DNA of 64,000 bases from Allacma fusca (taxonomy: Eukaryota > Arthropoda > Collembola > Symphypleona > Sminthuridae), in assembly GCA_947179485.1 (NCBI GenBank), contig OX359245.1, positions 43,635,067 through 43,699,066 of the forward strand, written 5' to 3'. This document shows, piece by piece, positions 1 through 11,524 of the stretch. The first letter of the stretch is position 1. Every line of letters begins with the position of its first letter. Made by a program: the position numbers and the translations under genes. The notes beneath the pieces were generated by a model that was not told the origin of the DNA, ran no database searches, and saw only the letters and a program-made list of their open reading frames with translations.

Positions 1-943
1 CCTCCTTGGTCTGATTGCCTGCACCAATTGCACTTCACTTAATTTACAGAAACCTTAAGCCAAGCAGTATCTGTTAAAATGCTTTACAAACTAACAATTT
101 TCCGGCTATTTCCTGTAATGTAATTCTGTGACATTGAATGTTAACCAACGATTTAATTTCGGCTTTGCTAAGCACTTCTGGTGATTTTTCTGAATTTATT
201 GCAATATTTTCTGGATTTTATAACCAATACGTGAATTATTAGTAGGATTCATCTTCTAAACAAAATGGAATTTTCCCCAGCAATAAATAACGAAATGTAC
301 ATAACTACTGTGGCACTACTGAATTACAAAGGCATGCGTGCAACAAAACTATAATTTCTAGAAGTCCGGCACACTAAGGCGTGCTTTGTTTTAAAGGTAA
401 AATTACAAACGTTTGAAATTCGTTCAATGTAATTAAGTCTATGCGCACACATACATTCACAAACGCGTATCCTGCATGTACGACTCATAAAATTTTTGAC
501 GGATTTTTTGACGGGCTTTCACGGCCTTTTTTAACGGTTGAAAAGTCCGTACCAGCCCGTAACCACCGTTAAGCATAAGAATTTTTACCCAGACCTGCTC
601 AACGTCCGGGCGGGCCGGGTTTTTTACGGGTTTACCCACAAATTTTAACCGCCCGAGATGTTCTACCCAGTGTACAGCTGTCAGGTGTTTATTTTTACCG
701 AGGATTAATAACTTTTCTATTAAGGGTATTATTACAAGGTCACAATGGGGGATGATGAAAGTACTAGGGTTTTTTTTGGCCATCAACCGAATTTCCAATG
801 CATTAAGTCAGATATTTGGAGTCGCAGGATTAAGGCATTAAACTCATTAAATTTATTTTACATGATGGGAACTAAAATTTTTTTGACCTTGCATTACTCT
901 TTAAGTAATCAGCCCAACAACAACATATTTAGTTCAAACTCAA
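1..943. other. Left flank of receptor copy 0, no gene supported
   Basis: Nothing in this stretch is convincingly coding. Positions 478-670 are much richer in G+C than their surroundings and repeat short words such as ACGGG, CCCGT and CGGGC in both orientations. An antisense reading frame (457-798) runs through it but has no recognisable domain. This iterated-word texture resembles the miniature hAT elements elsewhere in the window, so it may be an old element, but I found no terminal inverted repeats. Sequence from about 905 onward begins to align with the 3' flank of the other receptor copies (shared CCCAACAA word). Confidence 0.4.
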
Positions 944-3320
944 TTACTTCAACATCAAAAAATTGACAGTGGAATCAAAAATGATCCTGAACAATGTAAA
1001 AACAATGGCCTTATCCACGAAATAAAACGAACCAATTTTCACACTGAGTGCCGGCATGGACATCAACTGCCTCCTCATGACTTTATCCTGTGAGTACTTC
1101 AACCTCATCAATCTTAACAGAATGGAAGAATGATGATGAAGGTTCCCCAAATTGTTGAGGAAAACAGCCAGAAATATTGTGCAATTGAGGCCGATGACAC
1201 CCATCGTAACTGCCACAATCCCAGAGAGTCGAATTGCTCCATAGGTGCAAAAAACGCAAAATGATATTAACAAAAGTTTGGCTGTACTGATGAGAACAGA
1301 GAAAGTATCCGCATATTCACAAATGAGAACTTGCAGGGAGCGGTAAATTTTGAATATGCTCCCAGGCTCCCTAGTAGCCTTTCGTAACGATGTACTCTCC
1401 GAGTTGCTGGAATGGAATTTGTTTTAAACATTAGTATCCTTCCCATACATTTTTTTACTCCTTAATCCGCCTATTAAGGTCTAGTTATAAGATATTTCCC
1501 AAATTTTAGTTGAGTCTGTTTTTTTAGAACGGCCACACTTGGTGGTCACTATTCCAGAAAACACTTTGATTTATGCCCTGAGATGCTTAGTGTATAGAAA
1601 AAAGATTCTCAAAAAAAAAACCCCCAATAGGAAGGTCAATAAACCGAGAAAACCCGAAACCTTAAATAATTTTTTCCGGCGTTACTATTTACAATATCGA
1701 AAATCTTACTATCTCAGATTCACTATCTAAGCATCTACAGTACTACACTGATGATTTTTTCCCGTGCCCTAAATTGAGATGTAAAAAATTACACGGGAAA
1801 TTTTAAAATTTCACCAATTTGTTTGAGTGCTGGCACTCCCAATTAAACGGTTTTTATAGTTGAAAAATGTGGGATTAGTAAACTCCTTATTTTAAAATTT
1901 TAAAAAAAGGATTATTTGGGAGTGCCGGTAGTCAAATCGGGGTACATTCGAAACAAGTAATTTATATACATATATAGTTAAGGCGTTGTGCACATATTAT
2001 TACCACCCATGGATTGCATGGGTATACATAAAGCCAGGATTGCTTGCTCGCTGTAGTAGACGAGGAGAGGTGGTTCGTGCGAGCGTAATACACGGGCAGC
2101 GCCTGTGCGTTAAATAAAAATCCATATCACGCTTCATTCCTTGGGACCGTGCCGCAGCTCAACTAGTCCCAAATTATTTTTTTTATAATTTTGGATTTGG
2201 TGGCTGTAGACTAAATATATTTGGTCTCAATATTGTCCACAGTATTTAAAATGTATGCATGTACATTATGTGTACATACCCCAAAAAAAAATGTTTCACT
2301 ATGGAAATAACTGTTCTAAAAAAACGGACTCAGTTTGAAGCATTTTTACGATATCGATATGCTGACAAATAATGTATCCGATAGTGTTTTTAATGCATCT
2401 AATTATTGCTATGAAAATGTGATATCAGTACCAATATTGCTTACTCGTACCAAAGTTCGTTTAAAATTGCAATAGAGCCAAACAAAGCCGCCAGACCTCC
2501 CAAAACTATACACAGAGCATTTGCAATGTACAAATGCATGTAGTAAGATTGAAAAAGCATCACTGCCAATCTCACAACCAGAGCTTCCGGTCTGGCCAAC
2601 ACTGATGAGAGTAGTTCTGGAGAATGTGGTCGGACAAATGCAGAGATAATGACCATGTACACGTTGGCAATGAAACCATAGTGAACGAATTTGTACAGCA
2701 ACTCACAGTTTCGGATTAGGGAGGGTTTCGGGGAACCGGGTTCCATGTATACATCTAAAATTGTTACCAATATAATTCCATCTTAAATTCTAGTCATTTC
2801 TATGCATAAGCTGCGTAAGAGGTAAGGACGTGAAGGGAAAATACATGACTATGAGTATATAATTATGAAAATAGATTTTGACACTACAAATAGGCAGCTT
2901 TTGTCCTGAAGTTCTCAAACATGTCTCATAAATTAAATTATGGGAAACCATACCCTCAAAATGCTGAAAATATCTCAAATAGCTCTTGATGAATTTCGGG
3001 AATCTATCTCCCGTGAAAACTATAACCCCTTGAAAGACTACGGGGAAAGTATAGTGTGCCAGAATGAATTGCAAGTATACTTTCACAACATCCCTGGCAC
3101 TCGGATCTAAACTTTTTTGAATACAACGTGCCAAAACGAAGCCGTAGTAGAGGAAAGTGAGGAGAACTTGCCCATGCCAAATCGTAGTCCTCAAAGCAGA
3201 GTTAGTCAATTCGGGATATTTTGTTCTTGGATTCCAAACAAAGGGGTGAGACACTATATGTTGGCCATATTTCAAGGATTTTTTAATGTACATATGAATG
3301 GTTTTTGTGACGATTATCAT
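944..3320 (-). CDS. Gustatory-receptor-like 7TM chemoreceptor, copy 0 (3 exons, intact)
   Basis: Predicted ligand-gated chemosensory receptor of the arthropod GR superfamily, acting in the plasma membrane of sensory neurons (family knowledge). Exons on the minus strand are 3320-2954, 2754-2451 and 1406-944 (367, 304 and 463 nt), giving 1134 nt or 377 residues with no stop. The same exon lengths recur in all four copies. Intron 1 is GTATGG...TTTTAG. Intron 2 starts with GTACGA, weaker than the GTAAGA of the other copies, and ends TTCCAG. Residue 224 straddles intron 2 and becomes Cys instead of Ser. Seven hydrophobic segments are visible, at about residues 49-67, 80-102, 146-163, 184-220, 260-283, 285-311 and 349-375. 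Intron 2 is 1044 nt, against 217 nt elsewhere, because a transposon sits in it. This is the most diverged copy. The start is the ATG conserved in all copies. An upstream non-coding exon is possible. Confidence 0.8.
1511..2332. mobile_element. Non-autonomous DNA transposon (822 bp) in intron 2 of receptor copy 0
   Basis: Near-perfect 20-bp terminal inverted repeats bound it, TGAGTCTGTTTTTTTAGAAC on the left and the inverse of TGAGTCCGTTTTTTTAGAAC on the right. The matching intron in copies A, B and C lacks it and runs straight from the left to the right flank. Comparison with the empty sites gives a very short target duplication (2 bp GT, or AGT if the terminus is trimmed), so the superfamily is uncertain. 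No transposase is visible. Internally, a TGCTGGCACTCCCAA word near 1826 faces a matching inverted word near 1917. The extra 827 nt in this intron are accounted for by the element plus small indels. Confidence 0.8.
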
Positions 3321-4325
3321 AGTGGCATAGGTAAGATATGTATTCACAATTTAAATTTTATACACTATGATATAATAATTGATTCAAGGATTTACTAGAC
3401 AGAATAAAAGTCTAACAGTCAATCTGCCTAAGTTTCCAGGAGATATAGTGTGAGGTACTACAAATTCGTACTGGCAGTAAATGGAATTCCTCGCCGAGTC
3501 AGCTTTGCGTAAGCTCGGGACCCTTTAAATTCAAATATCTATTATCATGGTTGGGAAATAATTATTAATAAGTTGGTCTTACTCAAAGATAAATAGACAT
3601 CCAACTTAGTATAGTTGCTTATTGACTATTGGAAGTTACGTCAATTCTTTTACTATTTGTAAATGGTGAAGAAAACATGAAGTGCATAACGCGTATGAAT
3701 AACATGGAAAATACCCGAGCTAATCAGTTAGATACATATGTCCGTGTCCTTAAATGTATAATCTTGTGTAACCATATTGCCTCTCGTCAGGATTTTCCAA
3801 TCTATTTTCAACTCGCTTAATTCTTAATTGCTAGGTATAGGAACTTTTTGGCTTCTAGCGAAATGTGAGAGGTCTTCACAATTTTTCTCATTAAATTAAT
3901 AATCGAATGATGGTCGCATAGATATTCATAAGTACATTTGATGAGCTGTTGATTTCATTGCGTGGTAGGTTCGAGACAGGGCTAACATTTGAATGTTCCA
4001 GTCTGCTTCGGAAAAGCTGCTCTGGTCGAAGTGAAGGAACTAAATTTAAAAATATGATTTGGATATGAATGCATCAAAAGTATGCATGTAGCTAAAATCA
4101 ACTGATTTAGTATATGTTTAGGCTGCATTAGCCTAAACTATATTTGTATATGACTTTTGGAGTCCAGCTTTTTGGAAAGAATAGACTACGTTTTTTAACT
4201 TATTTTCATGTCTTGATAGCACTGAATACGCGTGCCTTTGAATATGCTACCAACGACATCATTTTTTAACGTTTAACAAATGTATGATTTCGAATATTCA
4301 ACTATACTGTTGACTACTCGGTTGC
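3321..4325. other. Upstream region of receptor copy 0, aligns with upstream regions of copies A-C
   Basis: No coding exon is supported. The sequence aligns base by base, with moderate divergence, to 11103-11524 plus 12833-13420 of unit A and the equivalents in B and C. It therefore marks the extent of the older duplication that produced copy 0. A block near 3450-3475 (TACAAATTCGTACTGGCAGT on the plus strand) is well conserved in all four copies. On the minus strand it has an arthropod-initiator-like CAGT, so the receptor promoter may lie here. Confidence 0.45.
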
Positions 4326-5013
4326 CCACGTTGTATTTAGACGACTTTTAGAGCCCGTCCACTGCATTGTGACTATGTATAATGAGGTGCATGTAATTAC
4401 GTGATTGTTATCTATATTGCTGACTCTTACCAAATGGGGCTCTTAAGTCTCTCCCTAAAACAACCTTACAAAATGTGCTCAAATTTACTAGAACGTTCCA
4501 ACAGGAACATTCTAGAAAATTCTAGAATATTCTAAATTAATACACTACAATGGTAGCGAATGTTCCAGATGGAACATTTGAGTTAATCTAAGAATAGCAC
4601 AAATTCCTACAATAAATTGAAAGATTTATTTTAATTAGGATAATATAACCTAAACTATAAATACAAAGCAATGCATAATCGCGTTACATGATATTTGTAC
4701 TCTTAACGTACCTATATGGAACATACTATGATACAGTTTAGTAATTAGAACCGTCAAAATGTTCAAAAATCATTCTCAAAGACTACCGTGTAGCGAGCTA
4801 ACGACAGAATTCAAAAATTCTGGAAAAGACGTTCTGCTCAAAGTATAGCAATTTACTGCTCTTAGTTACCGAGCGTGGAGGTAAACTTAATATTGTACTA
4901 ATTGGAGTAAGTGGGTTTTTAAAACATTGATGGAGTAATATCAATGATTAAGCTTGATGTGGAGATGAAATTAGTTATTTCGGGAAATAAAAATCATGTC
5001 CAAAATGTAACTT
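4326..5013. other. Unique spacer between the copy 0 block and tandem unit A
   Basis: This sequence has no counterpart in units A, B or C that I can find. It contains no plausible coding exon. Its notable content is the heat-shock-element-like array at 4491-4532 and a nearby palindrome, ATGTTCCAGATGGAACAT, at about 4560-4577. It ends exactly where the first tandem unit begins. Confidence 0.5.
4491..4532. promoter_or_regulatory. Heat-shock-element-like array of alternating GAA/TTC pentamers
   Basis: Six perfect units alternate with exact 2-nt gaps: GAA 4505, TTC 4510, GAA 4515, TTC 4520, GAA 4525, TTC 4530. A further GAAcgTTC pair stands at 4491-4498. HSF trimers bind nGAAn units in alternating orientation, usually three or more, so six in perfect register is a strong match to the consensus. 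No heat-shock gene is recognisable beside it, so its function is unknown. Confidence 0.5.
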
Positions 5014-5112
5014 AACCCTACTGTATATAACTACAGGGAAAAAACTGGGTGGAAAAATACAATGTAAATCATGTGAAATTTTTCATCCTGCATACTAACG
5101 GTATAGTATATC

Positions 5113-5531
5113 AAAAGCAAAGCAAAGCAAAGCAACCTTTATTGTCTTTCAGTACACAGACTATAACAATCTTACATTCAGTTTTACATTGCATGGTAAT
5201 ATGGGTTGGGACGCAGCCCGTTTAATCTTAACCTAATTTGCTTAATCTATGGAGGAGAGAGAGCAAGGTAACATAGAAGGAGATAATATCCCACGACGAA
5301 CTGAGGGTGCACTGTCTAGCTATGACAGAGACACCGCTATCCCGATCGCTCAGTAAGTCCACTCACGTTGAAGTGAGCGTTGGGTGCATGCTAACTAGCA
5401 GTACATCCCACAGAACCCAACATCTATCTCTCTCTTTCTCTCACCTCCGCGACACAGGGGCACTGGGCTTCGAAGCCATTCCTCAACGATGGTAGTTGAG
5501 TACATTCAGTGCTGGGCTACTCCTGTGCCCG
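5113..5531 (-). mobile_element. Truncated LINE or SINE 3' end (419 bp), unit A only
   Basis: Flanked by a 13-14 bp direct repeat, CGGTATAGTATATC, at 5099-5112 and 5532-5545. The empty site is present in units B and C. Read on the minus strand it ends in ACAATAAAGG followed by a GCTTT-repeat tail, the signature of a retroposed non-LTR element. No reverse transcriptase is present, so it is either a 5'-truncated LINE or a SINE. A GGCTTCGAA word near its minus-strand 5' end loosely resembles a pol III B box, which is too weak to call it tRNA-derived. Confidence 0.8.
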
Positions 5532-5685
5532 CGGTATAGTATATCTATATATATATAATTTAAAGCTATACTGAGTGTTGTTACCATGTAAAAACTGCAC
5601 ATGTTATCACATATGTATGTAATTGATTGCTTCTTAAATAATAGTATGATGATTCAAGAAATGTTTAATTGCTTATAATTACTGG

Positions 5686-7470
5686 ACTTATCTAGCCGGT
5701 ACTTAAATATTTCCCGACGTTTTCATGATGCAGGGAATTTAATTGATACTATTTGTCATTGTGTTTGCTGTGTCATGCTCGATCTCCCCCTCCAAAAGCA
5801 CCTGCAAACCTTAACCGTTAACAGGGCCTGACAAACATGGGTCTCTGTATAACCCCAGCCTATATCCTGCCCAGATTCAAAAATCAACGGCCGCCCCACC
5901 TCATAGCCTATAAACAGAGCTTGTACAATTAAAGCATCCCCCATTTATGGCAACCAAGAGCGCTTAGCCCACCCAGAATGGTTTATAGGAAAGGCATTCA
6001 AGCGCGCCCTTGCCTAGAAGGCAGCCCCTCAACCTTTCCTACATATAAGCCTATATTCGTACCCTTCATCCATACATATACATATGAGAAGCATAATACC
6101 TTTTGTACGTACTTGTGCATGTGCTTACTACACGTTGAATTGTATTGTCATCCATTCTGTATTTTTTAACGCAGCCTTCAGCCGCCATTTCAATTGAATA
6201 GTGAATCCGAAAGTAAACGAAACAAAATAAAAAGCAATGAATTAAAGCGAACCAAAAACGATAATTCTGAACTTCTGAAGACAAATAAGTTAGTCTTGAA
6301 AAATAAATATCTCCGAAGTCCTATGTTATAGCAAGGACGACATACAATCATCATTTCCCATTTGCACCACTAAATTCAGAGTTTTTTGGTGTAGATTTTG
6401 ACAAATTAGTGAAGGAAATTCATTGTACCCACCCATCCGTTGCTGATTATTGTGTCATTTTTATTGTCATGGAATTTACAACTACCTAAATGTATTAAAC
6501 GCATTCTTGCATATTTAATATATTTTTACACGCCAACTATATCTGATGAATTATTGCTTGCACAACAAAACCAGGCAATTCAATTTTATGCAGGAAATAA
6601 AAATGATGAAATGGTCATTACAGAAGACATTTGACTTTACTTCATTGAGTGTGGACGGTCCCCATGTACATATCAAAACAATGCGATGCCCGTGGCAACT
6701 ATCAACTATTGCTCAGTATTCATAAATATATATATGCGCTGACCGCTAAGGGAAGTAACACACATGATATCACCAGCTTAGTAGGTAGGTTAAACCCGGG
6801 ATATAGTGACAGTAAGTGACATAGTGGGTGGGTAAATTTTTCGTAACATGATATATCATCGTTGTATTTCGTCAAATACATCTATACTCACTACAATAAA
6901 CTAATAACAAACATTTTCAGGAAATAAAATAATGCCCTAATGTATTAACTATAATGGAAACAAAAATAATTCCATAAGTTGTTTTTCTCGTTCACGATGA
7001 CCTTTGAGCCGATCAATCGTCACTGTGGTTTAATTATGAGATGAAATCCCGAAATCCTATTCCTTTCTCAAAAGTTTTTAAAAAATAGTTGGACCCCAAA
7101 GTGGAATGCATTGTTTATTTTTACGCTTGCAAATTATCAATCCACGTGGATTCAAAATGACAGGCTACTACAACACTTTAAACAGACAATGCGCATTCAT
7201 GATATCACAATCCAAGGAGGGTGGATGGCTGGACTAAAAAATGATTCCCAATGATGAAGGGGTAGGGGGGTAACAAAATGCCTTCAACTGTGATGATGTC
7301 ATTTGTGTCACTCCCCTTATTATATACAAAGGCCGATAAGTTAGATTCTATGAGATCATTTACGATTAATGACGGCACCAAATGTTTGCGCAAACATGCT
7401 TAAAATGTATTTGAAATAACGCAATTCATCTCCAAGACAAGGGCACGTTTTTGATTAATCGTTTGTACTT
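5686..7470. repeat. Internal old duplication, segment R1 (unit A)
   Basis: Non-coding stretch whose parts reappear, diverged, later in the same unit. The CCCGACGTTT...GATGCAGGGAATTTA block near 5710 matches 23545-23585. The CCCACCCATCCGT...TTATTGT block near 6430 matches 23812-23860. The downstream parts (GGCTTGCACAACAAA, CAAATGTTTGCGCAAACATG) match 42627-42900 of unit B. Short reading frames in it have no recognisable domain. Confidence 0.6.
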
Positions 7471-7521
7471 TTGTATGACAAAAAATGAAAAATTGATTTT
7501 TGAAAAACAATAAGTACTGAC

Positions 7522-7919
7522 CAGGGTTCGGATTTATGTGGGAAGACGGGAAGAATCTTCCCAGGGAAAAAATATTTTCAGCAAGGAAATTTTCAAAATG
7601 GTTTACAAACAGGGATTCTCAAATCTTTTGACCTTTTTTTGGGCAGGGATTTTCGAAATTCTTGAGGTGTTTTATGGGAAACAATTTTTGTCAGCAGGGA
7701 TTTTCTAAATTGTTGCGATGATTTCCGAAAATAATTTTTTAGCAGGGATTTTCTAATTTGTTGGCCTTTTTTTCAGCAAGGATCTTTGAATTTGTTGGAG
7801 TGTATTAGGGAAATTATTTTGTCAACAGGGAGTTTTAAACTTGCTTGAGCAGAAACATCACAACCAGCAGGGAAAATCAAAAAAATCTTCCAGGGAGATT
7901 TACAAAAATCCGACCCCTG
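7522..7919. mobile_element. hAT-type MITE, family 1 (398 bp), unit A
   Basis: Terminal inverted repeats CAGGGTTCGGATTTATGTG and (inverted) CAGGGGTCGGATTTTTGTA, flanked by a perfect 8-bp duplication GTACTGAC at 7514-7521 and 7920-7927. CAGGG ends with 8-bp duplications are hAT hallmarks. The interior is built from ~50-bp repeats headed by GCAGGGATTTT, echoing its own terminus. No transposase. Confidence 0.88.
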
Positions 7920-8901
7920 GTACTGACTAGAATGTACTAAATCGGTCAAGGTCAGTACAGTTGACCGGCCTCGCACCCGACATGGGGACAAATAAATTGT
8001 CCCCATGTCGTATTCGAGACAGGACGGTGACAACAAAATTGTCCCCATTGTATAACGGGACGGAACAAGCAAGCATAGCAGAAAAAGTATAACGTTTCAG
8101 CTTTTAATGCTCAAACCATTCTTTGAGCACTATTTGACCTAATGTAAGACATTCGATTTTAGGTTGGAGAAAATTAAACTTATTGCTAAAAAAATGACTG
8201 ATACTTCATAATAGCTTTATGAATATTAGATTTTGGAATTATAGCGGATAAAGACAAGATATATATACATACAATTATAATTGAATTAAGTAATCACATA
8301 CACTATTTGAAAACGGATTCGAGACTTGAATGACAGAATAATTTTATGGTTAACGAAATAGAACAGGAATAGAATAGTAATAATTGTTGAAATAAGGCCG
8401 TAATTTAAGCTTTTTGAAGGAGGAATCTTGGAACTACGATTCTATAAATGTGTTTTTTTATGATTTTGGTACAAATATTTTTTGTACTAGTTTTTCATCA
8501 TGTTCCAATTTTCGGTATAAGAGTGTCGACAACGATCATTCAGATACCGAATTATCCAATTATTACTGAATTACAACAAGAATCATAAGTGATTTCGAAA
8601 TTAAATTTAGCGACGCTTTTAGAATAAAGGCTTCTATCACGATTAGATGTTTTATTATTCAAACATAATTTTTTTATTTCCAAATACATATAGGCATATA
8701 ATTTCGAGTATAACCTAATTCCAGTTAATTTTGTCTTAAAATCAAGTGTATGTGTATGTATCCATCAGGCAGAATAAATATCGGTTTATGCCATTGCATC
8801 GTAATTAAAACTGCTTGAAAGTTCTATTCTCGAATTAAAAAAAAATTATGGACATTTCACGTTTAGAAAACATGTCCAATAGCACGTTGATTTGGTGTGA
8901 C
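7920..8901. other. Non-coding spacer between hAT MITEs, with a perfect hairpin
   Basis: No gene is supported. It contains the 14-bp-stem palindrome at 7978-8010 and GGGAC words around 7980-8055 that resemble the interior of the family 2 MITE at 8902. The rest is AT-rich sequence conserved between units only by common descent. Confidence 0.45.
7978..8010. repeat. Perfect inverted repeat, 14-bp stem
   Basis: CGACATGGGGACAA and its exact complement are separated by the 5-nt loop ATAAA. The arms contain GGGGAC/GTCCCC words like those filling the adjacent family 2 MITE, so this is probably a fold-back remnant of that family. Copies stand at 32070-32102 and 50203-50235. Confidence 0.75.
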
Positions 8902-9376
8902 TAGGGCTTCTATTCGGGACGGGACGTCCCGAGGTTTTCGGGACGGGACAGTTTCGGGACAAACTTTTTGTCCCCAAGTTATTTCGGGACTGAATCGGGA
9001 CGATTTTTTTTTGTCCCGAAGATTTCGGGACGGGACGGAACGATAGATCGGGACAGAAAAATATACCTGTACAGTATACTCTTGCTGTAAAAATGAATGT
9101 GTATGGGAATCGTTCCGTTTAAAATTTGTTATTCTATATATAAATATTTTTTAAAGTAAAATTTCGCTTTTATTTGAGGTATTCTTGTAGAAATAAAGGA
9201 ATTTCGAGCATTTCATAAGACTGGAATTGGGACCGGGATCGGGACAGTTTCGGGACAAAATTTTTGTCCCCATGTACTTTCGGGACTGAATCGGGACGAT
9301 TTTTTTTGTCCCGAGGATTTCGGGACGGGACAGAATTGCCACCGGGACAAAAATATTGTCCCCAGTAGAAACCCTA
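8902..9376. mobile_element. hAT-type MITE, family 2 (475 bp), unit A
   Basis: Termini TAGGGCTTCTA and (inverted) TAGGGTTTCTA, flanked by 8-bp duplications GGTGTGAC (8894-8901) and GGTGCGAC (9377-9384), one mismatch. The interior is a dense iteration of CGGGACGGGAC / GTCCCG words in both orientations. No transposase. It lies just beyond the 3' end of the receptor gene. Confidence 0.85.
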
Positions 9377-9550
9377 GGTGCGACATGTACACCTTAATTA
9401 CACGTAATTATTCAAAACTATTAACACACCTCGACAACACGTTAATTCAACGTCGATGCGTGTGTCCCTATACGTATACAACACGTGTCTTCTAATTTTA
9501 TGTGCAACATGGGAACCTGCCCAACAATAGCACATTTAACTTGAGCCCTA

Positions 9551-11102
9551 TTACTTCAACATCAAAAAATTGATAGTGGAATCGAAAATGATCTTAAACA
9601 ATGTAAAAACGATGGCTTTATCCACGAAATAAAACGAACCAATTTTCACACTGAGTGGCGGCATGGACATCAACTGCCTCCTCATGACTTTATCCTGTGA
9701 GTACCTCAGCCTCAGCAATCTTAACAGGATGGAGGAATGATGATGAAGGTTCCCCAAATTGTTGAGTAAAATACCTAGAAATATTGTGCAATTGAAGCCG
9801 ATGACCCCCATCGTAACTGCCACAATCCCAGTTAGTCGAATTGCTCCATAGGTGCAAAAAACACAAAATGATATTAACAAAAGTTTTGCTGCACTAATGA
9901 TAACACAGAAACTATCCGCAAGTTCACAGTTGAGAACTTGCAGGGAGCGGTAAATTTTGTATGTATTCCCAGGCTCCCCAGTAGACCTTTGTAACAATGT
10001 ACTCTCCGACTTGCTGGAATGGAATTTTTTTAAACATTAGTACCATTCCCATTCAGTTTTTTAATCCTTAATCCGCCAATTAAGGTATAGTTATATGATA
10101 TTTCTCAAACTGTAGTTTGAAGCATTTTAACGCTGTCGATATACTGACAAATACTGTATCCGGTAGTGTTTTTAATGCATCTAATTGTTACCATTGAAAC
10201 GTGATCAATACCTATAGTGCTGACTCTTACCTAAGTTCGTTTAAAATTGCAATACAGCCAAACAAAACCGCCAGACTGCCCATAACTATACACAGAGCAT
10301 TTGCAACGTACACGTGCATGTAGTAAGCCTGAAAAATCATCACGGCAAATCTCACAATCAGAGCTTCCGGTCTGGCCAACACTGACGAAAGTAACTCTGG
10401 AGAATGTGGTCGGACAAATGCCGAGATAATAACCAGGTACATGTTGGCAATGAAACCATAGTGAACGAATTTGAACAGCAACTCACAGTTTCGAATGAGG
10501 GAGGGTTTTGGGGAACCAGGTTCCATGTATACATCTAAAATTGTTACCAAAATAATTCCATGTTAATTTCTAGTCATTGCTAATTATACATAAGCTGCTT
10601 AAGAGGTAAGAACGTAAGGAGAAGAAACATAACCATGAGTATAGTCATCAAATAGATTGTGACACTAACAATAAGTAGCTTTTGCACGCAAGTTCTGAAA
10701 CATGTCTCATAAATAAAATTATGGGGAAACCATACCTTCAAAATGCTGAAAATATCTCAAATAGCTTTTGATGAATTTAGGGATTCTATCTTCCGTGAAA
10801 ACTATAACCCCTTGAAAGGCTACGGGGAAAGTATAGTATGCCAGAATGAATTGCAAGTATACTTTCACAGCATCTCTGGCACTCGGATCTAAACTATTTT
10901 GAATACAACGTGCCAAAATGAAGCCGTAGTAGAATAAAGTGAGAAGAACTTGCCCATGCCAGATCCTAATCCGCAATGCAGAGTTTGTCAATTCGGGATA
11001 GTTTGTTCTTGGTTTCCAAACGAAGGGGTGAGATACTATGTGTTGGCCATATTTCAAGGATTTCCTAATGTACATATGAATGGTCTTTGTGACGATTATC
11101 AT
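9551..11102 (-). CDS. Gustatory-receptor-like 7TM chemoreceptor, copy A (3 exons, intact)
   Basis: Same family and gene structure as copy 0. Exons are 11102-10736, 10534-10231 and 10013-9551 (367, 304, 463 nt), giving 377 residues. Introns are 201 and 217 nt with GTATGG...TTTTAG and GTAAGA...TTCCAG borders. Phases match across copies. Compared with copy B, exon 2 has about eight amino-acid changes, most of them in TM4 (F186, I189, A191, V196, V198). Intron 1 carries a 1-nt insertion relative to copies 0 and B, which does not affect the spliced frame and supports the intron assignment. The N terminus is cytoplasmic and the C terminus extracellular if GR topology holds (family knowledge). The ligand cannot be inferred. 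Its 3' side abuts the family 2 MITE. Confidence 0.82.
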
Positions 11103-11524
11103 AGTGATATTGGTAAGATATACCTTCAAAATTTAAATTTTAGCACCGGGATATTATAATTGATTCAAGGATTTACTAGACAGAATACAAATGTAACTGT
11201 CAATCTGACTAAGTCTCCAAGAGCTAGTGTGAGTCACTACAAATTCGTACTGACAGTGAATGGACCTCCTCACCAAGTCAGTTTTGAGTAAGCTCGGGAC
11301 TTTTAAATTCCAAGATACATTATCATGGTTTGGAAATAATTAATAATAAGTTGGGCTTACTCAAAGGCAAATAGATATCCAACTTAGTAGTTGCTGATTG
11401 ACAATTGGAAGTTACGTCACTTCTTTTGCGGTATCTATTTGTAAATGGCGAGGAAAACATGGAGCGCATAAAGCGTATGAAAAACAATGAAAATACTCGA
11501 GCTGATTCGGTTATGTGTATAGAT
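11103..11524. other. 5' flank of receptor copy A
   Basis: No exon supported. Aligns with the 5' flanks of the other copies. A conserved block near 11230-11260 (ACAAATTCGTACTGACAGT) is shared by all four genes and is a candidate promoter or leader segment. Confidence 0.4.

Noticed and set aside
457..798. 113-codon minus-strand reading frame
   Set aside because: It lies in a block of iterated GC-rich words, has no recognisable domain and is not preserved in the other units.
5440..5531. tRNA-derived head of the LINE/SINE insertion
   Set aside because: Only a weak GGCTTCGAA B-box-like word is present. No convincing A box or cloverleaf could be folded by eye.
7205..7393. 62-codon minus-strand frame present in all three units
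   Set aside because: It ends in the palindromic CAAATGTTTGCGCAAACATG, and the diverged R2 counterpart does not keep the frame.
10719..10735. Receptor A as a pseudogene because of a 1-nt insertion after exon 1
   Set aside because: The insertion lies inside intron 1 under the model that fits all four copies, so the spliced frame is unaffected.
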